Source: Streptomyces finlayi
GTDB lineage: Bacteria > Actinomycetota > Actinomycetes > Streptomycetales > Streptomycetaceae
DNA: 64,000 nt
Assembly: GCF_014216315.1 (NCBI RefSeq)
Contig: NZ_CP045702.1
Coordinates: 4,464,001-4,528,000 of the forward strand
Direction of reading: 5' to 3'
Made by a program: the position numbers and the translations under genes. A model generated the notes under the pieces. The model did no database searches. It was given only the letters and a program-made list of their open reading frames with translations, and was not told the origin of the DNA. This document shows positions 34,221 to 43,209 of the stretch, in pieces. Numbering within the stretch: the stretch's first letter is position 1; the number at the start of each line of letters is the position of its first letter.

Positions 34221-34375
34221 GTGGGGAACGCCCCCGCCGCAGGCGCACCCCCCCCCGGCCCCGACCCCCGCATACCGGGCGGCGTCTTCCCGGACCGTCG
34301 CCCCCGCCGCCGGGATGCGTATCGCGGCCAACCCGTACGCACCCCGGCGGCACACCCACCACGAAGGGAAGCGTC

Positions 34376-36115
34376 ATGCTCGACCACCTCATCCGCGGAG
34401 CGACCGTCGTGGACGGCACCGGTGCTCCCGCGTACACCGCCGATCTCGGCATCCGCGACGGACGTATCGCCGTCATCGCCGAGCCGGGCACCCTCACCGA
34501 GGGTGCCGTCACCAGTGAGGACGCCACCGGGCTGGTGCTCGCGCCCGGTTTCGTCGATCCGCACACGCACTACGACGCCCAGCTCTTCTGGGACCCGTAC
34601 GCCACGCCTTCCATGAATCACGGTGTCACCACCGTCGCCGGGGGCAACTGCGGGTTCACCCTCGCCCCGCTCCACCCGGACCGGCCCGAGGACGCCGACT
34701 ACACGCGGCGGATGATGTCGCGGGTCGAGGGCATGGCCCTCGCCGCGCTCGAAGAGGGCGTCGACTGGTCCTGGTCCGGTTTCGGGGAGTACCTCGACGC
34801 CCTCGACGGGCGGATCGCCGTCAACGCCGGGTTCATGGTCGGGCACTGCGCCCTGCGGCGGTATGTGATGGGGGCGGAGGCTGTGGGCGGGCAGCCCACG
34901 CCCGAGCAGCTCGACGCCATGCTCGCGTTGCTCCATGAGGCCATGGACGCCGGGGCCTGGGGACTGTCCACCACCCAGTCCTCCACCCACGCCGACGGCG
35001 ACGGGCAGCCCGTCGCCTCCCGGTACGCGCTGCCCGAGGAACTCCTCGCCCTCTCCCGGGCCGTGGGGGAGCACGAGGGCACGCAGTTGGAGGCGATCGT
35101 CGCGGGGTGCCTCGATCAGTTCTCCGACGAGGAGATCGAGTTGTTCGTGGACATGACGGCCGCTGCCGGGCGGCCCCTCAACTGGAACGTCCTCACCATC
35201 GACGCCGCCGTGCCCGAACGCGTACCCCGCCAGCTGATACCCAGCGAACGGGCCCGCCGCGCGGGCGGCAGGATCGTCGCCCTCACCATGCCGATCCTCA
35301 CGCCGATGAACATGTCGCTCGGCACTTTCTGCGCCCTCAACCTCATCCCGGGCTGGAGTGACATCCTCGCCCTCCCCGTCCCCGAGCGCATCGAGCGGCT
35401 GCGCGACGCCGCTACCCGTGCAGAGATGCTCCGTCGCGCGGACAGCAGGGAGGCCGGTGTGTTCCGGCGCCTCGCGCACTTCGGCCGGTACGTCATCGGG
35501 GACACGTACAGCGCGGCGAACGAAGGGCTCAGCGGTCGCGTCGTCGGCGACATCGCCGCCGAACGCGGCCTCGACCCCTTCCACTGTCTCGTCGAGATCT
35601 GCGCCGCCGACGATCTGCGCACGGTGCTGTGGCCCATGCCCTCCGACAACGACCCGGCCTCCTGGGCCCTGCGGCAGCGGACCTGGGCGCATGAGGACGT
35701 CCTGCTCGGCGGGTCCGATGCGGGCGCCCACCTCGACCGGATGTGCGGGGCCCCGTACACCACCCGCTTCCTCGGTGACTGTCTGCGCGGCCGGAAGCTC
35801 CTGCCTCTGACCGAGGCCGTCAGGATGCTCACCGACGACCCCGCCCGGCTCTTCGGGCTGCGGGAGCGGGGGCGGGTGCAGGAGGGCTTCCACGCCGACC
35901 TCGTCCTCTTCGATCCCGAGCGCATCGACGCGGGGCCCGCCACCCTCGTCCACGACCTGCCGGGCGACAGTCCGCGCCTGGACTCCAAGGCCCTCGGCAT
36001 CGTGTCCGTCCGCGTCAACGGGGTCGAGACCCTGCGCGACGACAAGGTGACCGGCGCGGTCCCCGGCACGGTCCTGCGGTCCGGCCGCGACACCCGGACG
36101 GTGAGCACCGCATGA
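34376..36115 (+). CDS. Amidohydrolase, N-acyl-D-amino-acid deacylase-like
   Basis: A 579-residue protein from the ATG at 34376, 7 bases after AAGGGA; the longer upstream frame runs through intergenic repeat and is rejected. The TIM-barrel metal site shows HTHYDAQLFWDP (HxH), later conserved GSDAGAHLDRMCG, and a small C-terminal beta domain (EGFHADLVLFDPERI). It resembles D-aminoacylases and related hydrolases that split N-acyl bonds. The stop overlaps the ATG of the aldehyde dehydrogenase (ATGA), so the two are coupled, suggesting a hydrolysis step whose product is oxidised. Confidence 0.85.
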   Translation: MLDHLIRGATVVDGTGAPAYTADLGIRDGRIAVIAEPGTLTEGAVTSEDATGLVLAPGFVDPHTHYDAQLFWDPYATPSMNHGVTTVAGGNCGFTLAPLHPDRPEDADYTRRMMSRVEGMALAALEEGVDWSWSGFGEYLDALDGRIAVNAGFMVGHCALRRYVMGAEAVGGQPTPEQLDAMLALLHEAMDAGAWGLSTTQSSTHADGDGQPVASRYALPEELLALSRAVGEHEGTQLEAIVAGCLDQFSDEEIELFVDMTAAAGRPLNWNVLTIDAAVPERVPRQLIPSERARRAGGRIVALTMPILTPMNMSLGTFCALNLIPGWSDILALPVPERIERLRDAATRAEMLRRADSREAGVFRRLAHFGRYVIGDTYSAANEGLSGRVVGDIAAERGLDPFHCLVEICAADDLRTVLWPMPSDNDPASWALRQRTWAHEDVLLGGSDAGAHLDRMCGAPYTTRFLGDCLRGRKLLPLTEAVRMLTDDPARLFGLRERGRVQEGFHADLVLFDPERIDAGPATLVHDLPGDSPRLDSKALGIVSVRVNGVETLRDDKVTGAVPGTVLRSGRDTRTVSTA

Positions 36116-37575
36116 GCGACTGGGAGCAGCGGCTGTTCGTCGGCGGGGAGTGGGTCGAGCCCGGTCACGGGTACTACGACGTGATCAATCCGGCCACGGA
36201 GGGTGTGGTCGGACGGGCGCCCGAGGCGAGCCGCGAGCAGGTGTACGCGGCGGCCGCCGCAGCCCGCGAAGCCTTCGGAGCCTGGTCCCGGAGCCGTCCC
36301 GAGGAGCGGGCCGGGATTCTCGCCCGGGCGGCCGGGATCATCCAGCGGGACGCCGCCGAGCACACCGCGCTCGCCTCGGCGGAGAGCGGCGCGACCACGG
36401 CTACGGCCGCCGGGATGCAGGTGGCCGTCGGAGCGGCCCGCTTCCGGCGGTACGCGAAGGGCGCGCTGGAGCCCGTCGAGGAGGCCGTGCCGCCGCAGAT
36501 CAACGAGGCCGGGCCGATGGGGCGGGCCGGCGTCTTCGGCGCGCTCGCCGTCCGCCGGCCGGTGGGGGTCGTCACCTGCATCACCTCGTACAACAACCCG
36601 TGGGCCAACGCGGCCGGCAAGGTCGCCCCCGCGCTGGCCATGGGCAACACGGTCCTGGTGAAACCGGCCCCGCAGGACCCGCTCTCCGTCTACGCGATGG
36701 CCGCCGCGCTCGAGGAGGCGGGCATTCCGCCGGGCGTCGTCAACGTCGTCACCGGTTCGGGACCCGGGGCGGGGGAGGCGGCCGTCGACTCGCCCGATGT
36801 GGACATGGTCAGCTTCACCGGTTCGACCGCCGTCGGGCAGCGCATCGCCGAGGTGTGCGGTCGCTCGATGAAGCGACAGCTGATGGAGCTGGGCGGCAAG
36901 GGGGCCGCGCTGGTCCTCGACGACGCCGATCTGGACTCGGCGGTGGCGGGCATCGGCACGACGTTCTCGTTCTACAGCGGCCAGATCTGTACGGCCCCGA
37001 CCCGGGTGCTGGCGCAGCGCGGGATCTACGAAGGGCTCGTGGCGAAGCTGGCGGCGTACGCGAGGCGTCTGAAGGTCGGGGATCCGTCGGAGCGGGGCAC
37101 CGTCGTGGGGCCTGTCATCTCCGCCGCCCACCGCGACCGTGTCGAGTCGTACGTCGAGCTGGGCAGGAAGGAGGGAGCGCGCGTCGTGGCGGGCGGCGCG
37201 CGTCCGGCCTGTCCCGGCCGTGGCTTCTACGTCGCCCCCACCCTGCTCGCCGACTGCGCGAACGGCATGCGCGTCGTACGGGAGGAGATCTTCGGCCCGG
37301 TCGTCGTGGTCGTCCCCTTCGACGACGAGGAGGAGGGCATCGCCCTCGCCAACGACAGTGACTACGGGCTCCTGGACTACGTCTGGTCCGGGGACGTCGC
37401 ACGGGCCTTCCGGATCGCCGGGCGGCTGCGTGCGGGCGGGGTCGGCGTCAACACCGTCGGCCGGAACATGGAGGCCCCGTTCGGCGGGTTCAAGCAGAGC
37501 GGGGTGGGGCGGGACGTGGGTTCGTACGCCCTGCACGCGTACAGCGAGACACAGGCGATCGTCTGGCCGGGGTGA
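36112..37575 (+). CDS. Aldehyde dehydrogenase family protein
   Basis: A 487-residue protein. NAD(P)-binding VVNVVTGSGPGAGEAAV and FTGSTAVGQRIAEV, the general-base Glu in MELGGKGAALV, and the catalytic Cys in YSGQICTAPTRV (residue ~290) are all present. It starts in a 4-base overlap with the amidohydrolase gene. It oxidises an aldehyde (or semialdehyde) produced in the same operon, presumably to a carboxylate. It is cytoplasmic. Confidence 0.9.
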   Translation: MSDWEQRLFVGGEWVEPGHGYYDVINPATEGVVGRAPEASREQVYAAAAAAREAFGAWSRSRPEERAGILARAAGIIQRDAAEHTALASAESGATTATAAGMQVAVGAARFRRYAKGALEPVEEAVPPQINEAGPMGRAGVFGALAVRRPVGVVTCITSYNNPWANAAGKVAPALAMGNTVLVKPAPQDPLSVYAMAAALEEAGIPPGVVNVVTGSGPGAGEAAVDSPDVDMVSFTGSTAVGQRIAEVCGRSMKRQLMELGGKGAALVLDDADLDSAVAGIGTTFSFYSGQICTAPTRVLAQRGIYEGLVAKLAAYARRLKVGDPSERGTVVGPVISAAHRDRVESYVELGRKEGARVVAGGARPACPGRGFYVAPTLLADCANGMRVVREEIFGPVVVVVPFDDEEEGIALANDSDYGLLDYVWSGDVARAFRIAGRLRAGGVGVNTVGRNMEAPFGGFKQSGVGRDVGSYALHAYSETQAIVWPG

Positions 37576-37773
37576 GGCCGGAGGGGGCGTGGTGTGCAAG
37601 GGGGTTGTTCGCAATGCGGACAGCCGTGGGAAACTTTTGAACCCGGACATAACGGACAGTGCTGCGGTTCTCGTACGCGCCTGGGTTTGCCCGTGGATCT
37701 CTCATCGAGAGGCGATCTCTCTCGTGGACCTTGAATTCCTCAACTCTTAAGCCGATATTCACGTTCAATCAAA

Positions 37774-37797
37774 GGGTGAGACAGCGGAGTCTCACCC
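37774..37797 (+). terminator. Hairpin ahead of the amino acid permease
   Basis: GGGTGAGAC and GTCTCACCC are perfect 9-base arms around AGCGGA. It lies 198 bases after the ALDH stop and 38 bases before the permease start. It could terminate the upstream operon or act as a riboregulatory or operator element for the permease; which one is not visible. Confidence 0.5.
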
Positions 37798-37834
37798 TCC
37801 GGATGTGGATATCGCAGCGCATAACGTCCTCTCC

Positions 37835-39400
37835 ATGACTCAGCTGGACACGCGGCCACAGGCCGGAGACACGGTACGGGGAACGACCCCTGCCGACGGC
37901 GGTGTACGCGGCAAGGGCCTCGGTGGCAACTCCGTGGGTCTGATGGGCAGCGCCGTCATCGGTGTCTCCACCGTCGCCCCCGTGTACTGCCTGACGTCCA
38001 CGCTCGGCGCCACCGCCGGTGAGGTCGGCGTGCAGATGCCCGCCGTCTTCCTCGCGGGCTTCCTGCCGATGCTGCTGGTCGCCTTCGCCTACCGCGAGCT
38101 CAACAGGGCCATGCCGGACTGCGGCACCTCCTTCACCTGGACGGTGAAGGCGTTCGGTCCGCGCGTCGGCTGGATGTGCGGCTGGGGCCTGGTCATCGCG
38201 ACGATCATCGTCCTGTCGAACCTGGCGGGCGTCGCCACCTCGTACTTCTGGCTCCTGGCGGGCGAGATCAGCGGCAGCGGCGCGGTCGCCGCCCTGGACG
38301 ACAGCAAGCCGGTCCACATCCTCACCTGTCTCGTCCTCGTCGCTGTCGCCACGGCGATCAGCTATCGGGGGATGACGGCCACGAAGGGCATCCAGTACGC
38401 CTTGGTCGGCCTCCAGCTCGTGGTGCTCGCCGTCTTCGTGGTGATGGCGTTCCAGAAGGCCGGCAGCGGCACGTTCGACACGGGTCTCGACTTCTCCTGG
38501 TCCTGGATGAACCCGTTCGCCGTCCAGTCCTTCGCCGCCTTCACGGCCGGTCTCTCGCTCTCGATCTTCATGTACTGGGGCTGGGACGCCTGCATGACGA
38601 CGAACGAGGAGACCGTCGGCAGCGCCAGGACCCCCGGCCGGGCCGCCCTCATCGCGATGGTCGTCCTCGTCGGCTCCTACCTGGCCACCGGCATCGCCGC
38701 CCAGATGATGGTCGGATCCGGCGACAAGGGCCTCGGCCTCGCCAACCCGGAGACCTCCGACAACGTCTTCGCCGCACTCGCGGGCCCGGTCATGGGCCCC
38801 GGCCTCGGCATCCTGCTCTTCGTCGCGGTCCTCGCGTCGGCCGCCGCGAGCCTGCAGACCACGTTCATCCCGGTGGCCCGCACGGTGCTGGCGATGTCCG
38901 CGTACGAGGCACTGCCCGCCTCGTACGCCAAGGTCCACCCGCGCTTCAGGACCCCGGGCCGCGCGACGGTCACGGCGGGCGTCGCCACCGGCACGTTCTA
39001 CACGGTCATGACGCTGGTCAGCGAGAACGTCCTCGTCGACACGATCTACGCGCTCGGCCTCATGATCTGCTTCTACTACTCGATCACCGCGTTCGCCTGC
39101 GCCTGGTACTTCCGCGACGAACTGTTCCGCTCCGCACGCGACTTCGTCTACAAGGGCCTGTGCCCGGTCCTCGGCGGCGTCCTGCTGGGCGCGGTCTTCG
39201 TCAAGACCCTGTACGACATGTGGGACCCGGCGTACGGGTCCGGCTCGTCCGTCCTCGGTATGGGATCGGTCTTCGTCATCGCCGTCGGACTGCTGCTGCT
39301 CGGCGGAGTCCTGATGACCGTGATGCGGCGGCGCAGCCCGGCGTTCTTCCGCGGCGAGGTGCTCAGGCGGGAGACCCCGGCGCTGGTCGTCGCGGACTGA
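37835..39400 (+). CDS. APC-superfamily amino acid permease
   Basis: A 521-residue polytopic protein with about 12 to 14 helices, start ATG 37835 (a GTG 30 bases upstream is also open). The first transmembrane stretch GSAVIGVSTVAPVYCL has the glycine-rich unwound TM1 motif of the family, and FAYRELNRAMPDCGTSFTW is the typical consensus after TM2. It should take up an amino acid or polyamine with a proton; the substrate is unknown. It is downstream of, and might feed, the amidohydrolase/ALDH operon, but the gap and hairpin suggest a separate unit. Confidence 0.88.
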   Translation: MTQLDTRPQAGDTVRGTTPADGGVRGKGLGGNSVGLMGSAVIGVSTVAPVYCLTSTLGATAGEVGVQMPAVFLAGFLPMLLVAFAYRELNRAMPDCGTSFTWTVKAFGPRVGWMCGWGLVIATIIVLSNLAGVATSYFWLLAGEISGSGAVAALDDSKPVHILTCLVLVAVATAISYRGMTATKGIQYALVGLQLVVLAVFVVMAFQKAGSGTFDTGLDFSWSWMNPFAVQSFAAFTAGLSLSIFMYWGWDACMTTNEETVGSARTPGRAALIAMVVLVGSYLATGIAAQMMVGSGDKGLGLANPETSDNVFAALAGPVMGPGLGILLFVAVLASAAASLQTTFIPVARTVLAMSAYEALPASYAKVHPRFRTPGRATVTAGVATGTFYTVMTLVSENVLVDTIYALGLMICFYYSITAFACAWYFRDELFRSARDFVYKGLCPVLGGVLLGAVFVKTLYDMWDPAYGSGSSVLGMGSVFVIAVGLLLLGGVLMTVMRRRSPAFFRGEVLRRETPALVVAD

Positions 39401-39457
39401 ACGAGCGGTGCCGGGCCCCCTCGACGGGGGCACGGCGGCCCCGGGGTCCGGGAGCGC

Positions 39458-40189
39458 TCAGCTCGCGCGCCAGTAGCCCAGGGCGTTCACACGGTCCTTG
39501 GGGACGGCCAGGTCCTTGCGGGCGAACGTGCTCAGGGCCCTGGTCGTCGCCGTGTCGCAGGCGATCCAGACGTACGCGTCGGACGGGTCCTCACCGAGCA
39601 GCCCCGGCAGGGCTTCCTTCACCTCGGCCACCAGGTGCGCGCCCGCGTCACGGCGCGGGACCCGGTGCAGCGTGTGGTGGGCCGGGTCGAGGCGGAACGG
39701 CAGCTTCTCGTCGGAGGCGTGTGCCGTCTCGAACCAGATCGTCGCCGGGGTCCCCGGGACCGCGGCCAGCAGCGAGTTGACCGCCGGGAGCGACGCCGCG
39801 TCACCGATCACGAAGAGCCGGGCGGGGCCGGGGTCGGGAAGGCTGAAGGCGGTGCCCTGGAGGGTCGCGTCGATGGTGTCGCCCGGCGCGGCGGTACGCG
39901 CCCAGTCGCTCGCGACACCGTCGTGGAGCGCGAACTCCAGGCTGAACGTTCCGGCGGCCGGGTCCGGGTCGACCAGGGTGTAGGCGCGCTGGTGGGGCTT
40001 TCCGGCGTCCTCGAACCAGATGCGCACCCACATCGTGGGGTGTGCGCCGCCGGTCGCGGCGAGCAGTCCGCCGTCCTTCATATGCACCCGGTGGAAGTCC
40101 TCGGTGACCTGTTCGGCCCCCGTCACGGTGAACGTGAAATCGCGCCCCCGCATCAACTTGAGGACGACGCCCTCCCAGCCATGACCCAC
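39458..40189 (-). CDS. Siderophore-interacting protein (FAD/NADPH ferric reductase type)
   Basis: A 243-residue protein of the SIP/ViuB family. N-terminal FAD-binding beta-barrel (HRAYTLVDPD carries the RxYS/T-like motif; EFALHDGVASDWARTAAPGD), then a C-terminal NAD(P)-binding half (RLFVIGDAASLPAV, VWIACDTATTRALS). Such proteins reduce and release iron from ferric-siderophores in the cytoplasm. Its start is 38 bases from a perfect iron box shared with the divergent acylase-GNAT gene, so it is very likely repressed by DmdR/IdeR-Fe(II). Confidence 0.88.
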   Translation of the reverse strand: MGHGWEGVVLKLMRGRDFTFTVTGAEQVTEDFHRVHMKDGGLLAATGGAHPTMWVRIWFEDAGKPHQRAYTLVDPDPAAGTFSLEFALHDGVASDWARTAAPGDTIDATLQGTAFSLPDPGPARLFVIGDAASLPAVNSLLAAVPGTPATIWFETAHASDEKLPFRLDPAHHTLHRVPRRDAGAHLVAEVKEALPGLLGEDPSDAYVWIACDTATTRALSTFARKDLAVPKDRVNALGYWRAS

Positions 40190-40226
40190 GACTGTTCCCT
40201 TCCCTGTTCCCCGCCCGAAATACGCT

Positions 40227-40245
40227 TTAGGTTAGGCTAACCTAA
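40227..40245. promoter_or_regulatory. Perfect 19-bp iron box (DmdR/IdeR site)
   Basis: TTAGGTTAGGCTAACCTAA is a perfect palindrome matching the actinobacterial iron-box consensus. It lies between the divergent SIP and acylase-GNAT genes, close enough to control both by iron. Confidence 0.95.
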
Positions 40246-40309
40246 ATTGCAGGGTCCGGGGAGTGGCTGAAAAGCGCCGGAAAGCGGCGCCGGGAGTGGG
40301 GCGAGGACT

Positions 40310-43048
40310 GTGGGCGGACCAGGGGCCGGGGAGTCGGGATTCGACGTCTTCAGGGACGACTGGGGGATACCCCACCTCCGGGCCGGCGGTCCTCTCGCGC
40401 TGGCCCGCGCGCAGGGCCACAACGCGGCTGCCGACCGCGCCTGGCAGATCGAGACCGAACGTCACCGGCTCCAGGGCACGACGGCCGCGTTCCTCGGCGA
40501 GGAAGCGCTCGCCTGGGACCGGTTCGCCCGGCAGGCCCGCCTCCAGGACACCGCCCGCCGCTGTTTCGGCCGCCTGTCCCGCACCGACCCGGAGACCGCC
40601 GCCTGGGTATCCGCGTACGTCGACGGGGTCAACGCCGGACTCGGTGAAGGCGCCGCGTCCGCACCGGAGTTCGCCGCCGCGGGGATCGCTCCCGGCCGGT
40701 GGGAGCCGTGGACCCCGCTCGGCGTCTGGCTCTCCACCCACATCCTGTTCGCCGGCTTCCCCACGAAACTGTGGCGTGAAGAGGTCGCCCGAAGACTCGG
40801 CGACGACGCGATCACCCTCTTCGCCATGGACGGTCCAGGCACCTCGGGAAGCAACGGCTGGCTCCTCGCCGGGGAGCGCACCGTCTCCGGCGCCCCCGTC
40901 ATCGCGGGCGACCCGCACCGCTTCATCGAGGACCCCGGGGTCTACCAGCAGATCCGCCTGGCCTGCCCGGAGTTCGACGTCGTGGGCCTCGCCGTCCCGG
41001 GCGTCCCCGGCCTCGCGCACTTCGGCCACACGGGCGGCGTCGCCTGGGCCATCACCAACGCCATGGCCGACTACCAGGACCTGTACCGGGAGCGGCTGCG
41101 GCGCACGGAGGGCGGCGGTGTCGAGGCGCTCGGCCCCGACGGCTGGGAGACGGCCGGCACGCACACCGAGACGATCGCCGTGGCGGGCGGCGCACCCGTG
41201 ACGGTCGAGATCGTCGAGACCGCGCGCGGCCCGGTGATCGCCGGAGGCCCGGACGCCGGGGCCGACGGGGCCTCGCTCGCTCTGCGCCACCCGCCGCGGG
41301 TCACCGGGGAGCTCGGCTTCGAGGTGCTGCCCGCGCTCCTGCGGGCCCGTACCGTCGCCGACCTCGACACCGCACTCGACGGCTGGGTCGAACCCGTCAA
41401 CGTCGTCCTCGCCGCCGACACGGCCGGCGCGACCCTGCACCGCGTCGCCGGGTACGTACCGCTGCGGCCACGCGACAACCAGCTGCGGGTCGTCCCCGCC
41501 CACGACCCCGCGTACGCCTGGCGCGGCCGTCACACGCCCCTGCCGCGCACCGGGTCGGGCGCGGATGCGACCGGCACGGCGGTCATGGCCAACGAGCGCG
41601 GGCTCGCCGCCCCGCTCGGCGTCGAGTTCGCTCCCGCGCACCGGGCCGAGCGCATCCGTGAGCTCCTCGACGGGAAGGAGCGCTGGACCGCCGAAGGCAT
41701 GGCCGGAATCCACGTCGACACCCACCTCGCGTCCGCACGGCCCCTGTTGGGCCTGCTGGCCGAGACGGCCGCCCTCGGTCAGGAGGCGGCGGTACTGCGG
41801 GGCAGGCTGCTGCGCTGGGACCGCCACATGGACGCCGACAGCACGGACGCCACGCTCTACTCGGCGCTCCGCGCTGAGGTCGTCCACCGTCTGGCCGCGC
41901 ATCCCGCCCTCGCCGCCGTGACGGGCGACGCCGACCCCGTCCGCGGCACGGCGCACCCCGAGCTGTTCCGCCCCTGGCTCGCCGCCGTGCCCAGGATCGG
42001 TTTCGCCCTGGAGACACTGATCGGCCACCAGCTCTTCCCGTACGAGGACCGGTTGGCGGCGGTCACCGAAGCCGTGGAGGCCGTCGCGGCCCGGTACGGC
42101 GACGGGAATCCGCCCCCGCCCTGGGGCGAGGTGCACCGCCTCGCGCCCTGGCAGGCGTGGCCCGGCACGGACCCCGACCCGGAGGCGAGCCGGCCGGGAC
42201 TGGCGGGCGACCACGACTGCGTGCTGTCCACCTCCAGCGTCCCCGGCATCACCGACCGCAGCGCCCGCGGCCCGGCCGCCCGCTACGTATGGGACCTGGC
42301 GTGCCGCGAGGACAGCCTGTGGGTGACCCCGTTCGGGGCGTCCGGGATACCCGGCGACGCCCACCACCGTGACCAGCTCCCGCTCTGGACCCGGGGAGAA
42401 CTCGTCCCCGTCGTCACCGACTGGAGTCTGCTGCACCGCGACGACCGACCCGAGGAGACAGCCGAAGTGACCGCAGCCGCCCGCGCCTTTGTCCCGGCCC
42501 AGCGCGAGACCGTGTACGAGCAGGAGGTCGAGGGCCTCGGGACCGTACGCCTCGTCGCCATCGACCCGGCCGCCGACCTCGACCTGATCCACAGCTGGGT
42601 CTCCGAGGAGCGTGCCCGCTTCTGGGGCATGACCGACTCGACCCGCGAAGAGGTCCTGGAGGCGTACACCTTCCTGGACTCGCTGACCACGCACCACGGC
42701 TTCCTGGCGCTCCGGGACGGCGTACCGGTCGCGATCTTCCAGACGTACGACCCGGCGGAGGACCCGCTGGGCGAGTGCTACGAGGTGCTGCCCGGCGACT
42801 TCGGCGTGCACCTCCTCGTGGGCCCCGGTGACACCGTCGAGCCCGGTTTCACCGGCCACCTGCTCTCCGTGCTCGTCAGCCACGTCTTCAGCGACCCGGC
42901 GCATCTGCGGGTGGTCGTCGAGCCGGACGCGCGCAACGAGCGGGCGGTCGCCCGGATGGCCAGGGCGGGGTTCGAGCTCGGCCCGGAGATCGAGAAGCCG
43001 GAGAAGCGGGCGCGGCTGGCGTTCCTGCGCAGGCCCGCGGGCGTCTAG
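40310..43048 (+). CDS. Penicillin-acylase-family Ntn hydrolase fused to GNAT (AlcB/IucB-like) acetyltransferase
   Basis: A 912-residue protein (GTG start). Residues 1-~700 are a penicillin/aculeacin acylase-family Ntn hydrolase. Autoproteolysis is expected before the serine of GTSGSNGWLLAG (beta-chain N-terminal Ser of SNGW), and VAWAITNAMADYQDLYRE and AGDHDCVLSTSS are also conserved. Residues ~725-912 are an AlcB/IucB-type GNAT (WVSEERARFWGMT, LRVVVEPDARNERAVARMARAGFELG), as used in hydroxamate siderophore synthesis. No signal peptide is seen. The single open frame and iron box argue for an iron-regulated siderophore-related role, like PvdQ maturation plus acylation; this is inference. Its TAG stop is supplied by MITE copy 3. 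Confidence 0.8.
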   Translation: MGGPGAGESGFDVFRDDWGIPHLRAGGPLALARAQGHNAAADRAWQIETERHRLQGTTAAFLGEEALAWDRFARQARLQDTARRCFGRLSRTDPETAAWVSAYVDGVNAGLGEGAASAPEFAAAGIAPGRWEPWTPLGVWLSTHILFAGFPTKLWREEVARRLGDDAITLFAMDGPGTSGSNGWLLAGERTVSGAPVIAGDPHRFIEDPGVYQQIRLACPEFDVVGLAVPGVPGLAHFGHTGGVAWAITNAMADYQDLYRERLRRTEGGGVEALGPDGWETAGTHTETIAVAGGAPVTVEIVETARGPVIAGGPDAGADGASLALRHPPRVTGELGFEVLPALLRARTVADLDTALDGWVEPVNVVLAADTAGATLHRVAGYVPLRPRDNQLRVVPAHDPAYAWRGRHTPLPRTGSGADATGTAVMANERGLAAPLGVEFAPAHRAERIRELLDGKERWTAEGMAGIHVDTHLASARPLLGLLAETAALGQEAAVLRGRLLRWDRHMDADSTDATLYSALRAEVVHRLAAHPALAAVTGDADPVRGTAHPELFRPWLAAVPRIGFALETLIGHQLFPYEDRLAAVTEAVEAVAARYGDGNPPPPWGEVHRLAPWQAWPGTDPDPEASRPGLAGDHDCVLSTSSVPGITDRSARGPAARYVWDLACREDSLWVTPFGASGIPGDAHHRDQLPLWTRGELVPVVTDWSLLHRDDRPEETAEVTAAARAFVPAQRETVYEQEVEGLGTVRLVAIDPAADLDLIHSWVSEERARFWGMTDSTREEVLEAYTFLDSLTTHHGFLALRDGVPVAIFQTYDPAEDPLGECYEVLPGDFGVHLLVGPGDTVEPGFTGHLLSVLVSHVFSDPAHLRVVVEPDARNERAVARMARAGFELGPEIEKPEKRARLAFLRRPAGV

Positions 43049-43209
43049 GTCCTGTCTGGAGTTCCCCCGCGGCGTCGCGGCGTCCGGCACCGCCGCCTCC
43101 GGCGTTGTCGTCAGTCGCGAGGGCTCCGCCATCGCTCCCTCCTCCGCCTTGGATTCGACGGTACCGGACGCCGCTCCTTCTCCCGCGCTGGAACTCCAGA
43201 CAGGACCTA
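43046..43209 (-). mobile_element. 160-bp MITE, copy 3
   Basis: The core at 43048-43207 carries the same 18-bp terminal inverted repeats and is identical to copy 2 except one base (t for c at 43162). TA flanks both sides (43046-43047 and 43208-43209). The TAG that ends the acylase-GNAT gene is TA plus the first base of the element. An IS4-type element was later inserted four bases beyond its right TA, with its target duplication covering the last bases of the MITE. Confidence 0.9.
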
